From Diphasiastrum complanatum (taxonomy: Eukaryota; Streptophyta; Lycopodiopsida; Lycopodiales; Lycopodiaceae), in contig CM055095.1 of NCBI GenBank assembly GCA_029204225.1, positions 31,262,936-31,326,935 of the forward strand: DNA of 64,000 nt, given 5' to 3'. Numbering within the stretch: the stretch's first letter is position 1; the number at the start of each line of letters is the position of its first letter. Positions 43,988-55,860 of this stretch are shown piece after piece. The position numbers and the translations under genes are program-made. The notes beneath the pieces are model-generated. The model did no database searches. It saw only the letters and a list, made by a program, of their open reading frames with translations, and was not told the DNA's origin.

Positions 43988-45731
43988 TTAGTTATTGGAC
44001 AACAATATGTTTGAGCTTGTTCCAATCAGACTCATGAACAAGTCCTTTCCCAATGCTTTGGTTAAGATATCAGCTACACATTCCCTCGAAGACACATGTT
44101 GAAGCTCCACCTCCTTTACAATGACTTGCTCCCTCACAAATTGATATTGCACCTCAATATGCTTGCTCCTAGCATGAAAGATAGGACTGGTTGCCAATCT
44201 TTGGGCTGATTGATTGTCACAAAAGACAATTGGGCTCTCTGAAAATCCAGCAAGTGAAGATCCTTGATCATCCTCTTGATCCATACCATCTCCTTTGTGC
44301 AATGTGTAAGAGCTTTGTACTCGGCCTCACTAGATGACAATGAGATAGTGTCTTGTTTCTTTGACATCCATGATATAGCTCCACCACCTATGAAGATACG
44401 ATAAGCACTAATGGATTTCCTTTCCATTACATCTCCAGCATAGTCCAAATTTGAAAATACAAAAAGATTAGCTGATGATCCCTCATACAATATCCAAAAT
44501 CTCGAGTCCCAATGATGTACCTCAAAACTCGCTTTCCTAGCTTCCAATGCTCCTCACTAGGATCTTGCATGAATTGACTCAATCTTCCAACACAATAGCT
44601 TAGATCAGGTCTAGTAATGGCTAGATAGATGAGTGAACCAACTAGCTTCCTATAGAGAGTAATGTCCTCAAAGGATCTTTCATTACCTTTTATAGTTAGC
44701 TTTACATGAGACTCCATAGGTGTATCAATAGCTTTTGCATCTACCATATGAAATCTTTCTAGAATAGAATTAGCATACTTCTCTTGACAAATGAAAGTAG
44801 ATTGAGAAGATCTACTGACTTCTATTCCTAAAATGTAATGCAAATTACCAAGATCATGCACCTCAAACTCCTTCTTAAGAGCATTCTTGATATCCTCCAC
44901 ATCTTGATTGTCTCCACCACTCAAGATGATATCATCCACATAGATTAGCAAGATGGTAACATCATTTCCAGCAAACCTATAATAAAGTGAATGATCATAC
45001 TCACTCATAACAAAGCCTTGAGAGAGTAAAAAAGTGTTAAGCTTAGCATACCAACTCCTTGGTGCTTGCTTAAGGCCATACAAACTCTTTCGTAGAAGAC
45101 ACACATGATTTGGCTTTGTTGATGAAATGTAGCTCTCGGGTTGCTCCATGTACACTTCCTCCTCAAGATCACCATTCAAGAATGCATTTGTAATATCCAT
45201 TTGCCATAGATCCCATCCATAAACTGTAACAAGTGAGATGATGACTTGAATGCTTACCATCTTTGCCACGGGTGCAAAGGTCTCATCATAGTCAATCCCT
45301 TGTTCTTGAGCATATCCTTTTGCCACTAACCTTGCCTTGTACTTAATCGTAGTTCCGATTGAGACAAAAATCATATCATTAGAAAGCGCTCAACGAGAGC
45401 TTTCCAATGGTACCCTAAGAGCTTGATACTCAAGATCCATTGCTTGGATCCACTCCTCTTCTTTCCTTGCTTCATCTACGCTTGTAGGTTCATCAAAAGA
45501 GGTTAGGAAAGCAAAATAATTTCCAAAAACTACTTGCTTACCCTTTTCATCATATGTGAGCCTTGAAGGCATTTGTCTTTTCGTTGATGTTCTCCTTGGT
45601 GACTTACATCAACATCAAGAATGTTAGATCCATCCACATCACCATCAATAGTACTTGAAGACACTTTTGGAATGTTCCCCTCATCAAAAATGATATCTCT
45701 ACCAACAATCACTTTGTTAGTAGAAGGAATG
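43988..45731 (-). pseudogene. Minus-strand copia pol, 3' half (RT and RNase H)
   Basis: Minus strand: IPSTNKVIVGRDIIFDEGNI at about 45,730, MPSRLTYDEKGKQVVFGN at 45,572, RT at 45,374-44,500 ([48 protein letters not shown]). RNase H follows with MERKSISAYRIFIGGGAISW, SSSEAEYKALTHCTKEMVWI and the C-terminal ECVADILTKALGKD. A frameshift near 45,380 separates the first part. The 5' half resumes beyond the 6.8-kb insertion at 52,552, with matching integrase C-terminal sequence on both sides. Confidence 0.92.
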
Positions 45732-45736
45732 TAAAT

Positions 45737-46951
45737 TGAAGAAACATTTTGTTTCTAATGCCAAAGCTTTCAATTTTGAACCTGTGACAAAAGGGGACAT
45801 GGCACGACACGACACGACACAAAATCAGTCATGCCCCATGAACAGCCAAAAAGATCAGCCAAGTACCGTTGGGTACAGATATTTGATCTAATATCATGAC
45901 ATCATCAGAAGTGTTCTAGATCGTGGCTAATCTGCCACTCTTGAAATTCGCGAATTAGTTCTAGATGCTTAATCTTTCTAATCTGTAAGTTACAAGACGT
46001 GACATGAAATTGTTCTCGAACTATATACTTTCTATTTGATGCATAACAGTAAGTCTAATGCTAGTAAGCAAGACAAGAATCAGAAGACGAAAATATTCAG
46101 AATACAGTCCGCCTGTGTGCGAGACATTTTTCTGTAATAGGATATGTAGATCCAAAAGTCTGCTAGTAGGCAAGACTCGAATTCGTGAGAGAACTGCATT
46201 TCTCTCACGCCAACACACTGCGTGGATCTGACATGCAGTGCTTGAAGAATCAGAAAAATCAATAGATGATATTGTAGCTGTTGTGCACATTAATAATCTG
46301 TATGATTGTATGATCTCGAATTTATTTTCGTTTGCTACTATTTGCGTGTCTGATTTGCTTGTTCATTCAATTTTTGCACATTGGTTTGATATTGTTGAAT
46401 GCTATATTAATTCGTTAACGTAGATCAGCAGTGTCTGACTACTCTCTGAAGGATTGTAGGAGTGATATAGCCAGTAGTGACCAACGATCACATCTGAATT
46501 CCTGACGAACTAATTTTGTTCACGAATCCTTTCGCTTTGTGCTTCGCTTCACGATCACTTGGCTACAAGGATAAATCAATTTCAGAGGCTCACTTAGATT
46601 TCGTTTCATTTCATCCTATTTCGTTTCGTTTCATCTCGTCTCGTCTCATTAAGAGCTTGATTGATCTTGTCGTGAAATATTTCGCTTCGTTTCGTTTCGT
46701 TTCGCGATCTGTGCTTCCATCATGAATCAATGTCAGTGCTCATTTAAGTTTCGCTTCGCTTCACTTTGTTTTGTTTGCTTATGTTACAGAGCATGCGTGA
46801 TCCAACACAAATTATTGTCGAACAGAAATAATTCGAGTTTCAAGAAAGTTTCACGAATCGTTCGAGATTCTATTCATCAGTTTGTCACTAGAGTTTTATA
46901 ACTAGAATTTGTATTTTTTGAGTGCATTTCTTTCTTTCATTCTTCTCATCA
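45737..46951 (+). repeat. 5' LTR of the 6.8-kb copia element
   Basis: 1,215 bp. Contains the ACACG pentamer run near 45,807 and TTTCG/TCTCG pentamer arrays at about 46,600-46,710. Partner of 51,288-52,546. Confidence 0.94.
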
Positions 46952-46952
46952 G

Positions 46953-46965
46953 TGGTATCAGAGCC
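46953..46965 (+). promoter_or_regulatory. Primer-binding site of the 6.8-kb element
   Basis: TGGTATCAGAGCC, a perfect copia-type initiator tRNA-Met site, one base after the LTR. Confidence 0.92.
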
Positions 46966-47060
46966 ACCTTGTCAAAGTCTGACATAGCCAAAAGGCTATT
47001 AGATCAAAGGGACCAAGCATTCAAACAATCAACCATCAACAAGTGAACACAAATTCAGAA

Positions 47061-47973
47061 GCAATGGCCGATCAGTAGCATACAATCCAAGATCTGTACA
47101 GTTCTAGATTCATCAGGATCTAACTTTCTAGCATGGAAAGTTAAGACCTCGCTGATATTGAAGGGTGAAGGTTTATTCCCCTTGGTGGATGGCACAGAGG
47201 AGATGCCTACAACATCACACAAAGAGCTATGCAAGTGGAGGGAAAAAAATGACAAGGCAGTGGCCTTGCTATCATCATCCATTGAGGATAGCCTCACACT
47301 TGACCTGGAAACACTCTCCAAAGCAAAGGAGATGTGGGATACACTTCTCACAAGATTTCAAACAAAATCACAAAGTCAAATAATGATGCTGGAAGATCAG
47401 TTGACGAACCTGCAGTGGGACGACAAAGATCTCACTTCCTTTGTAAGGAAGATGAAGGATATATTCTTGTCACTACACAATTCTGGAGTAGAAAATGCAA
47501 TGTCAGTAGAGAAGCAGCTCACTTACCTGTTGAGAGCCTTACCTAGATCTTTCTAGACAACCAGAACCCTGCTTGCAAAGGATTCTACCATGATCCTCGA
47601 AAAAGGAATTGTCGAGATTCAAGAGGAAGTCGAGGCTAGAGAGCACCTTGATCACAAGGGTGGTTCTGACCAAGCCCTCTATGGCAACAAAGAAAAGGCA
47701 AAGAAACAATTCAAGCCTAAGAGGGAGTCAAATCAAAGGCAGGATCGTGATCAACAAGCAGAGAGGACCAACAAAGGCAAGTGGAAGAACAAAGAGAGGT
47801 CGAAACAACAAGGTGGAGAAAAGAAGACTTGCGTGAGATGCAGAAGAGAAGGGCACACAGTTGATACATGCTGGCTCAATCTGAAAGTTGAATGTATCCA
47901 CTGCCACAAGAAGGGTCATGCAGTCATGGATTGTTGCCTAAACCCAAGGAACAAATCAGCACAAAGCAGATAG
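47061..47973 (+). pseudogene. Copia gag with two zinc knuckles
   Basis: The ATG at 47,063 hits TAG after four codons. The gag frame is clear from DSSGSNFLAWKVKTSLILKG at about 47,110, then KEMWDTLLTRFQTKSQSQIM. A TAG at 47,554-47,556 interrupts it. The C-terminal part is strongly basic and carries two CCHC knuckles, CVRCRREGHTVDTC (about 47,830) and CIHCHKKGHAVMDC (about 47,893). Most copia gags have only one. The frame ends at TAG, 47,971-47,973. Confidence 0.88.
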
Positions 47974-49660
47974 GAGAACAGTAACAGTTTATCCTATGTC
48001 GAGGAGCCTGAGAACTTGAAAATGGGCGAAGAGGGATCGAACAGAAATTGTTCAACCACCTACATTTGTGCATACGTGTGTGAAGCATCAACGCCTGACA
48101 CACATGAGGTGATCCTAGATTCATGAGCTACCTCACACTTTGTGACATCAAGACAAATTATGTCTGATTTTCGAAGTGCAGATCCATCAAGATTCATTGT
48201 TCTTGAAGATGGATCCAAACACCAAGTGAATGGTATTGGTTCATTGTGGCTCAACACGAATGGCAGAGACAGACGACTCGAAGACGTTTTGTTTATGCCT
48301 ACACTGCAGCAGGACTTGCTTTCTGTGGCAAGAATAGCTTATGCAGTATGCGTATGACATTTTCTGACGAAGCATGCGACGTTGTTGATGCTAGTACCAG
48401 TACCCTGATCACTCAAGGCAGAAGAAAAGGTAATCTATATCACCCGAAGGTACGCCTGCCTGCAGATCAAGTGCATCAGACTCGTGATGACTCGCCAGAT
48501 ACTCTATGGCACAGGAGACTATGCCACATGAACTCAATGGCACTTTACCAAGCAAGCCATCATGGAGCAATAACAGGGGTCAACATCTCGAATGCGAATA
48601 ATTCGACCACCTGTGATGCATGTCTGAAAGATAAGATGTCTCGCACTCCATTTGTCAAAGACTCCTACAGAACGACCGAGATTTTGGAGTAAGTGCATTC
48701 TGACATCTGTGGGCCTTTCAATGTGATCTCAGTAGGAGACTTGAAATATTACATAACCTTCATTGATGATTATAGTAAATTTGTCAGAGTGTATTTTATT
48801 CAGAATAAATCAGAAGCACTTGAAAAATTCACATAGTATGTGAATTGGACAGAGAGATGCACTAGCAACAAAGTGAAGCAGATCAGGACAGATCGAGGTG
48901 GTGAATACATCTCGAATTGCTTCACTGACTTCTACAATGATCATGGTATCATTCACAAAAGGATTGCAGCATACACACCGCAACACAACGATGTTGCAGA
49001 AAGGAAGAATAGGACCCTGATGGAAGCTGCCAGATGTATGATGGCTTACTCAAAAGCTCCAAGAGTACTATGGGCTGAAGCAGTAGCTATAGCTGCATAC
49101 ATCCAGAATAGGACAGGGAAGTCTGGTGTCCCTCACACGACACCACACAAATTATGGTGGGGTAGAAAGCCCAACCTATCTCACATCAGAATCTTTGGTT
49201 GTGCAACTTATGCACATATTTTTGATAAGCTTTGAAAGAAGCTTGATGAGAAAGCTGAATAGGGATTTTTGGTAGGTTATGACAACAATTTGTCATACTA
49301 CAGAGTCTACATGCCAGACACAAACACTATGAAGATAGTGAGAGATGCCAGATTTGATGAGAGCAGGACAAAGGCCAATGATGATCCTGTCATCTATGAA
49401 GTTCTGGAAAGACAGTACTACGATCTGCCACCAGCGATAGAGGGAGCAGAAGACGAACACGAAAACAAATATTTTTGAGTCGCTTCGCATTCAAGTGATG
49501 AATCAGAAGATTAAAGATTCGAGAGGTAGCCTTTTGCTCCAGTACTTGTAAACCAAGATGGTTTCAGACCTAGTAGAGCAGACAAAGGCAAAGGCATTAC
49601 TGTCCCAGGAGGATCTCCTAGAAGATCAACAAGACAACGAAGAGCGCCAGCAAGATATGT
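47974..49660 (+). pseudogene. Copia protease and integrase
   Basis: The protease active site reads EVILDS, then TGA at 48,124-48,126, then ATSHF; the stop falls in the conserved Gly codon. Pre-integrase is DTLWHRRLCHMNSMALYQ (about 48,505). Integrase has VHSDICGPF, FIDDYSKFVRVYF, RTDRGGEYISN and HNDVAERKNRTLMEAARC, so all three catalytic acids are present, and it ends with IRIFGCATYAHIFDKL. Further stops lie at about 48,689, 48,836, 49,233 and 49,260. The domains are recognisable; the protein is not producible from this copy. Confidence 0.9.
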
Positions 49661-51270
49661 GCCAGGCAGCTCTACTTCTACATTAGAAGAGTTCTGTAGA
49701 TTCAGTGGCGAACCACAAACTTTTGAAGATGCAATTGAATATCCAGAGAAGGACAAATGGATCCAAGCCATAAACGAGGAGATGGAATCCATGAGGAAAA
49801 ACCAAGTATGGACGTTGCAGCCATTACCAGATAAGCGAAAGGCTGTCAAATGCAAATGGGTTTACAAGCTCAAGTGTGGACCAAATGGGGATGTCTTGAA
49901 ATACAAGGCAAGACTGGTAGTGAAGGGATTCTCTCAGAGATATGGTATTGATTATTCTGAAACTTTCTCTTCTGTCGTGAAACATTCGTCCCTACGTTTG
50001 TTATTTGCGTATGCAGCTGCTTATGACCTCATGATCCACATTGTGGACGAGAAGACAGCCTTCTTGCATGGTGAGTTAGACGAAGAGGTCTACATGGATC
50101 AACCCCCAAGTTATGTCTCGAATTCACTTCTTGATTATGCATGCAAAATGGTAGGAGTATCTATGGTATGAAGCAGTCAGCTTGACAATGGTACAAAAAG
50201 AAAGATCAAGTCCTAAAATCATTAGGATTCAAGCAACGTATGGTTGATTTTAATGTGTATGTAAGTATTATAGACGGGAAAATCATCATTGTGGCTGTGT
50301 ATGTGGATGACACTCTGATACTCTGCAAGAGTGAGAAGTTGATTCCTGAAGTGAAGACAGACATTTCGAAACATTTCGAGATTGTGGATCTGGGAGAGGC
50401 CAAGTATTACATTGGCTTGCAAATTAAAAGGGACTATGAGGGAGGTAAGTTGTACCTTCATGAGTCCAAATACACCCAAAAAATCCTAGAGGATTTTGGG
50501 ATGCTGAGTTGCAAAGAAGCGAATACTCCAATGCTTGCAGAAATAGTGTTGACGAATGAAAATTGTTTGAGGACTGCATAAGAGAGAGAATTGATGCAGC
50601 TCACACCATACAGAAAACTGATAGGATCACTGATGTACCTTGCGGACAACACATGCCCTGACATTGCTTATGCAGTGTTCAGGATGAGCCAGTTCTGTAC
50701 AAATCTTGGCTTGACACATTGGAAGATTGCAGAACGAATTTTGCAATATCTTCAATTAACAAAAGATTATAGTTTGTGTTATTGTCGTGATTCAGGGTTC
50801 CAAATGATTTCCTACAGTGATGCTAGCTGGGCATCCCTCAAGGATGATTGTAAGAGTGTCTTAGGAGGATGCACCATTGCGTTAGGAGTGGCAATTCTCT
50901 GGGTCAGCAAGAAGTAGACCATTGTGGCTCAGTCATCCTGCGAGGCAGAGTATGTCGCAGCAGCAAAGATGGCCAACGAGATAATTTGGCTCAAACAGTT
51001 CGTGGATGAATTGGGCGAAACAAGCAATGAACCTCTGGTTTTGCAGATGGACAACACATTTGCAATACATCTGACGAAAGTCTTTGTGTTTCACTCAAAA
51101 ATGAAACACATTGCGATCAAGTACCACTTGATCAGGGACCTGATTGGCAAGAAGATGTTGCAAACCACCTTTATAAAAAAGAAAGACATGGTTACTGACA
51201 TTTTCACAGAGGCCCTAGACAAAGGTCTATTCGAGAGACAGAGGAGCATCCTTGGAGTCGTCAAACTATC
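49661..51270 (+). pseudogene. Copia reverse transcriptase and RNase H
   Basis: RT begins EDAIEYPEKDKWIQAINEEM (about 49,725) and has VKCKWVYKLKCGPNGDVLKY, DEKTAFLHGELDEEVYMDQP and the catalytic VYVDDTLILC (about 50,297). RNase H has SYSDASWASLKDDCKSVLGG and SSCEAEYVAAAKMANEIIWL, ending MVTDIFTEALDKGLF. Interruptions include a stop after GVSMV, a TGA at about 50,183, TAA at 50,579-50,581 and TAG near 50,917. Confidence 0.9.
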
Positions 51271-51277
51271 ATGCTTT

Positions 51278-51287
51278 GAGAGGGAGC
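51278..51287 (+). promoter_or_regulatory. Polypurine tract of the 6.8-kb element
   Basis: GAGAGGGAGC directly before the 3' LTR. Confidence 0.8.
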
Positions 51288-52546
51288 TGAAGAAACATTT
51301 CGTTTCTAATGCCAAAGCTTTGCTAGCTTTCAATTTTGAATCTTTGACAAAAGGGGACACGACACGACACGACACGACACAAAATCAGTCGTGCCCCACG
51401 AACAACCAGAAAGATCAACCAAGGACCATTGGGTACATACATCTGATCTGATATCATGACATCATCAAAAGTGTTCTAGATTGTGGCTAATCTGCCACTC
51501 TTTAATTCATGAACTAGTTGTAGATGCTTAATCTTTCTAATCTGTAAGTTACAAGACACGACACGAAATTGTTCGTGAACTATATACTCTCTGTTTGATG
51601 CATAATACAGTAAGTCTAATGCTAGTAAGCAAGACAAGAATTAGAAGACGAAAATATTCAAAATACAGTCTGCCTGTGTGCGAGACATTTTTCTGTAATA
51701 GGATCTGTAGATCCAGAAGTTCGCTAGTAAGCGAGACTCGAATTCGTGAGAGAACTGTATTTCTCTCACACCAACGCACTGTGCGTGGATCTGACATGCA
51801 GTGCTTGAAGAATCAAGAAAATCAATAGATGATCTTGTAGTTGTTGTGCACAGTATTAATCTGTATGATTGTATGATCTCAAATTTATTTTTGTCTGTTA
51901 CTATTTGTGTGTCTGATTCGCTTGTTCATTCAATTTTTGCACATTGGTTTGATATTGTTGAATGTTGTATTAATTTGTTAACGTAGATCAACAGTGTCTG
52001 ACTACTCTCTGAAGGATTGTAGGAGTGATATAGCCGGCAGTGATCAGCGATCACATCTGGATTCCTGACGAATTGATTTCGTTCGTGAATCCTTTCGCTT
52101 CGTGCTTCATTTTGCGATCACTTGGCTACAAGGATAAATCAATTTTAGAGGCTCACTTAGGTTTCGTTTCGTTTCGTCTTGTTTCGTTTCATCTCGTCTT
52201 GTCTCGTCTCGTTAAGAGCTTGATTGATCTTGTCGCAAATTATTTTGCTTCGTTTCGTTTCGTTTCGTTTCGCGATCTATGCTTCCAGCATGAATCAATG
52301 TCAGTGCTCATTTAAGTTTCGCTTCGCTTCGCTTCGCTTCGTTTTCGTTTAGAATTCGTCTTGTTTCATTTACTTGTGTTACATAGCGTGCATGATCCAA
52401 CATGAATGATTCTCGAACAAAAATAATTCGAGTTTCAAAAAAGTTTTGCGAATCGTTCGAGATTCTATTCATCAGTTTGTCACCAGAGTTTTATGGCTAG
52501 ACTTTGAATTTTTTGAGTGCATTTCTTTCTTTCATTATTCTCATCA
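51288..52546 (+). repeat. 3' LTR of the 6.8-kb copia element
   Basis: 1,259 bp, about 44 bp longer than its partner, partly from pentamer arrays (ACACG at 51,357-51,380; TTTCG at 52,160-52,270; TTCGC at 52,315-52,345). Confidence 0.94.
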
Positions 52547-52551
52547 TAAAT

Positions 52552-54252
52552 CTTGTAGGTTGTACTCACTCACTATATCCAACAAAAGTACCTTTCTTTG
52601 AAGATGGATCCTCCTTGGTCCTATCATCAAGAGTAATGTTGACATAGCATGTGCATCCAAAAGTTCTTAGAAAGTTGACACTCAGCCTCCTCTTGAATAG
52701 CATCTCAAAAGGTGTCCTTCCATCCAAAATGCACTCGGCCACCTATTGCACAAAAAATTGGCACACAACAAAGCTTGATCCCAAAATGGTCTATCAAGAT
52801 TAGCATTGATCTCATGGCTTTAGCACTTTCACATAAAGTCCTATCCTTCCTTTCAGCCATTCCATTTTGTTTTGGGGTCCTTGATATTGTATACTCCCTC
52901 TTGATCCCATGCTCATCACAAAAGGCCTTGAACTTGGTAGATATGCACTCACCACTATTGTCACTCCTTAAGCACTTGATCCTTGTGGAAAATTGGTTCT
53001 GCCTTGCATTCTTGAACTTAACAAAGAATCATACACTTCATCTTTGCTCTTTAGTAGATAGATCCAACAAAATATACTATAAAGTTATCAATGAAAGTTA
53101 CATACATCTTAGCTCCACTATTGCATAGTAATTTCATAAATATCCGAATGTACAAGTTGAAAAGGCTTTGTAGATCTAGCATAAGGTAGTCTATGTGAGT
53201 TAGACAAAGCACAAGACTCACAAACATGATTGATGTCACTTAAGGAACCTGGAAGGCCTATCACAACCTTCTTTCTAGCCATTACCTCCAATGACTTGAA
53301 GTTGAGGTGTCCCATCCTTTTATGCCAAACCTCTTGAATAGGTATTTGCTCTCTTGCAACACATCCAACTTGGTTAGCAATAACACAAGCATCTAGTTCG
53401 AACAACTTCCCTTGCTTTTTACCTCTTCCAATCAAGACATCCTACCTTTTGATCATACAAGCATCTCCATCAAACTCAACCTTGAGGCCTTTAGTTAGCA
53501 ATTGACCCACACTAAGCAAATTCTTGGTAATAGATGGAATAAACAAGACATCCTCCAAATGAACATTCCTATTTGTAGAGAGAGAAATAGGAATTGTGCC
53601 AATCCCTTTGATTGCACACTCACCATCATTGGCCGTGTAGATCACCCTCTTGTCATCTCCATATGCCAACAAAGAAGTGAAGTACTCTTTGTGAAAAGTC
53701 ATGTGTGAACTTGCTCCACTATCAATCCACCATGGATATATATCTCCATCATTAGCAAGCATACATGAAGACATCACAACGTTTGCATCTTGAACATCCA
53801 AACCATCATCATCAAGAGTAAGATTACCTTGCTTGTCTCTGTGATCTCTCTTCTTCTTGTAGCACTCACTTTGCAAAGTGTCCTTTGATGCCACAATAGA
53901 AGCACTTGAGCTTTGATCTATCTTTCTTTTTGCCATTTGAAGAAGACTCCCCTTGATCTTGCCCTTTAGACCACTTACTTTTGCTTTTGTCCTTGAATTT
54001 TCCCTTTGTGAACATAGCCTCTTCTTGAAGTGTCGATATAGATCCACCTCTTGCTTTAAGCCTATATTCTTCATTGATCAATCTCTTTTGAAGATCCATC
54101 ACACTTGGAAAAGTCTTTTGAATAGATAACCTTTGAACAATCTTAGAATGAGCATCCAAAAAACCATTAAAAATCACTTGAAGAAGCTCTCCTTCCTTAA
54201 TGTTCTCATCAATGCAAGCTATCTCATCATTCAATAATTTCACTCTCAAAAC
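52552..54252 (-). pseudogene. Minus-strand copia, 5' half (gag, zinc knuckle, protease, integrase)
   Basis: Minus strand: gag from about 54,252 (VLRVKLLNDEIACIDENIKE, then QLIQRLSIQ-like sequence), knuckle CFYCGIKGHFAKSEC near 53,880 across a frameshift, protease WWIDSGASSHMTF near 53,720, pre-integrase ECAIKGIGTIPISLSTNRNV and EVWHKRMGHLNFKSLEVMAR. Integrase follows from LVHSDIYEI down to KGTFVGYSE at about 52,580, where the TAAAT duplication of the 6.8-kb element interrupts it. The N-terminal half of gag, the LTR and the primer site are absent: gag is joined in frame to gypsy RNase H. Confidence 0.9.
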
Positions 54253-55860
54253 AAAATCCTTTTTGCACTCTCCTGGCTGGGTCAAGATGGCTCTAATTGC
54301 ATGCTTTGATGCGTCTGTATGCACATGGAATTCGATTGTCCAATTGGGTGGTCATAAGATTGGTGCTGAGAGCAATGTGTCTGTATGCTTTTGGAAAACC
54401 TGTAAGGCTTTCTACGTCCAATGCGGTTCCGTGGTGAGCTTGTAGATTGGCCTTGCTAACTCCGCAGAATCTAAAATGAAGATCCGATAGTAGTTAGCGT
54501 GGCCCATGGAAATGTAGATCTCGCGAATCGATTTTTGGTGGTGGCATATCAACAATGACCCTTATCTTTGATAGATCAGTGATGATTCCGTGTCTTGATA
54601 CAATGTGGCCCAAAATGAGGCCATGTGTCACCCAAAACTATCACTTTTTTGGGTTCAAGGATATTTGGTACTTGCAGCATTGAGTTAACACCTTCTCCAA
54701 ACGAGATACGTGCTCATTGTTAGGCATGTGCATGCACAGATCATCCAAAAAAATCTCCGAAAATATTTGCAAGTACTCTTTGAATGCCGCTTGCATGACT
54801 CTCTGGAAGGTACTGGGGTCATTGCAAAGTCCGACTGACACCACCTTATAGACATAAGTTCCCCATTCAGTGGCGAAAGATGTCTTGTGCTGATCTTCCG
54901 ACGTGATCTTCACTTGATTGTAGTCGCTGACGCCGTCCAAAAAACTGTAAACTTATGCTTTTGCTACCCGGTCTAGAACACTCTCCGTGAAAGGTAATGG
55001 GAAGTGATCCTTCTTTGTAATCGCATTTAGTGCCTTTAGATTCACACATATTCGCATTATGGGTACTATAACTATTGACGATACCCATTTTGTATGCTCA
55101 ATTTCATAAATAAAATTGGCGTCAAACAGCTTCTGCAACTCCTATTTGATTAGTGTAGTTAGGATTGCAGCGATAGTCTTGGCTCACCTTGGGGACTGCT
55201 CCATCTACCAAGGGTATGGTACTACGGTTGGTGGTATACCCTTTAGGTCTTTGTATGTCCATGCGAAACAATCTTTGTATTCCACCAACAAATTACGTAG
55301 CCTTCTGAATTGACTGGGCATCAACTGTGATCCCACATAAACGATCTTGTCTTCTTCACCAGGTTCGACGAGGTTCATTGGTTGCATACATGCTAGTCCT
55401 TCAAAGACTTGCCCTTTATCTTCTTGAGCCTTGTTAGGCTCTCGTTGAGCTTTTGGCAACATGATTACTACGTCGTCTAATGTATAATTTTTGAAGGTTT
55501 CTGGCATGTCATGAACTGGTGCTTGACAAGATTCCTCCTTCAATAGGTTAACGTTAGCACAACTGGTAAGTTGTGATGTTCCAATCATTTGTTAGGATGA
55601 CGTAGAATCTTGTTTTAGCCGGGTGGACTTTCTGTCAACAAGACTGGTTGCATCCTTATCCTTCTAAGGAATTGGCTTTATATTCACCACATGATTGCAA
55701 ATATCCATATCTAAGGTAGCTATTGTTGCTTCTTCAGGCATATCACTCCAACAGATCACCTGATTGTAGCATTGTTTCATCTAATTTTTCTGGGAAACCG
55801 ATGTCTTGGGTGGTTCCACCTTGGATTCTTCTCCAAATATAGCCTGCAAAAAAGATCTGA
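54253..55860 (-). pseudogene. Gypsy RT and RNase H N-terminal half
   Basis: Minus strand, 5' to 3': SQLMPSQFRRLRNLLVEYKD, then CFAWTYKDLKGIPP near 55,290; RT from MQKLFDANFIYEIEHTKWVS, through VNLKALNAITKKDHFPLPFT and MDGVSDYNQVKITSEDQHKT, to catalytic FLDD in SEIFLDDLCM near 54,745. RNase H starts FHVHTDASKHAIRAILTQPG near 54,320 and switches to copia gag at about 54,253. Stops and a frame change interrupt it. Ty3/gypsy gene order places the integrase found at 37.9-38.76 kb downstream; the middle of RNase H is missing between the two halves. Confidence 0.9.

Larger units (their letters stand above)
45737..52546 (+). mobile_element. Complete copia LTR retrotransposon, 6.8 kb, decayed coding region
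   Basis: LTRs 45,737-46,951 (1,215 bp) and 51,288-52,546 (1,259 bp) start TGAAGAAACATTT and end CTCATCA. A primer site at 46,953 and purine tract GAGAGGGAGC at 51,278-51,287 fit a plus-strand element, and TAAAT is duplicated at 45,732-45,736 and 52,547-52,551. The gene order gag, zinc knuckles, protease, integrase, RT, RNase H is complete. The frame has about ten in-frame stops. The LTRs differ at several per cent of sites by eye, so this is an older insertion than the one at 25.7 kb. Confidence 0.95.

Noticed and set aside
53866-54324. A genuine single-gene protein of 152 codons
   Set aside because: Its halves match different retrotransposon superfamilies, so it is a junction product, reported as such.
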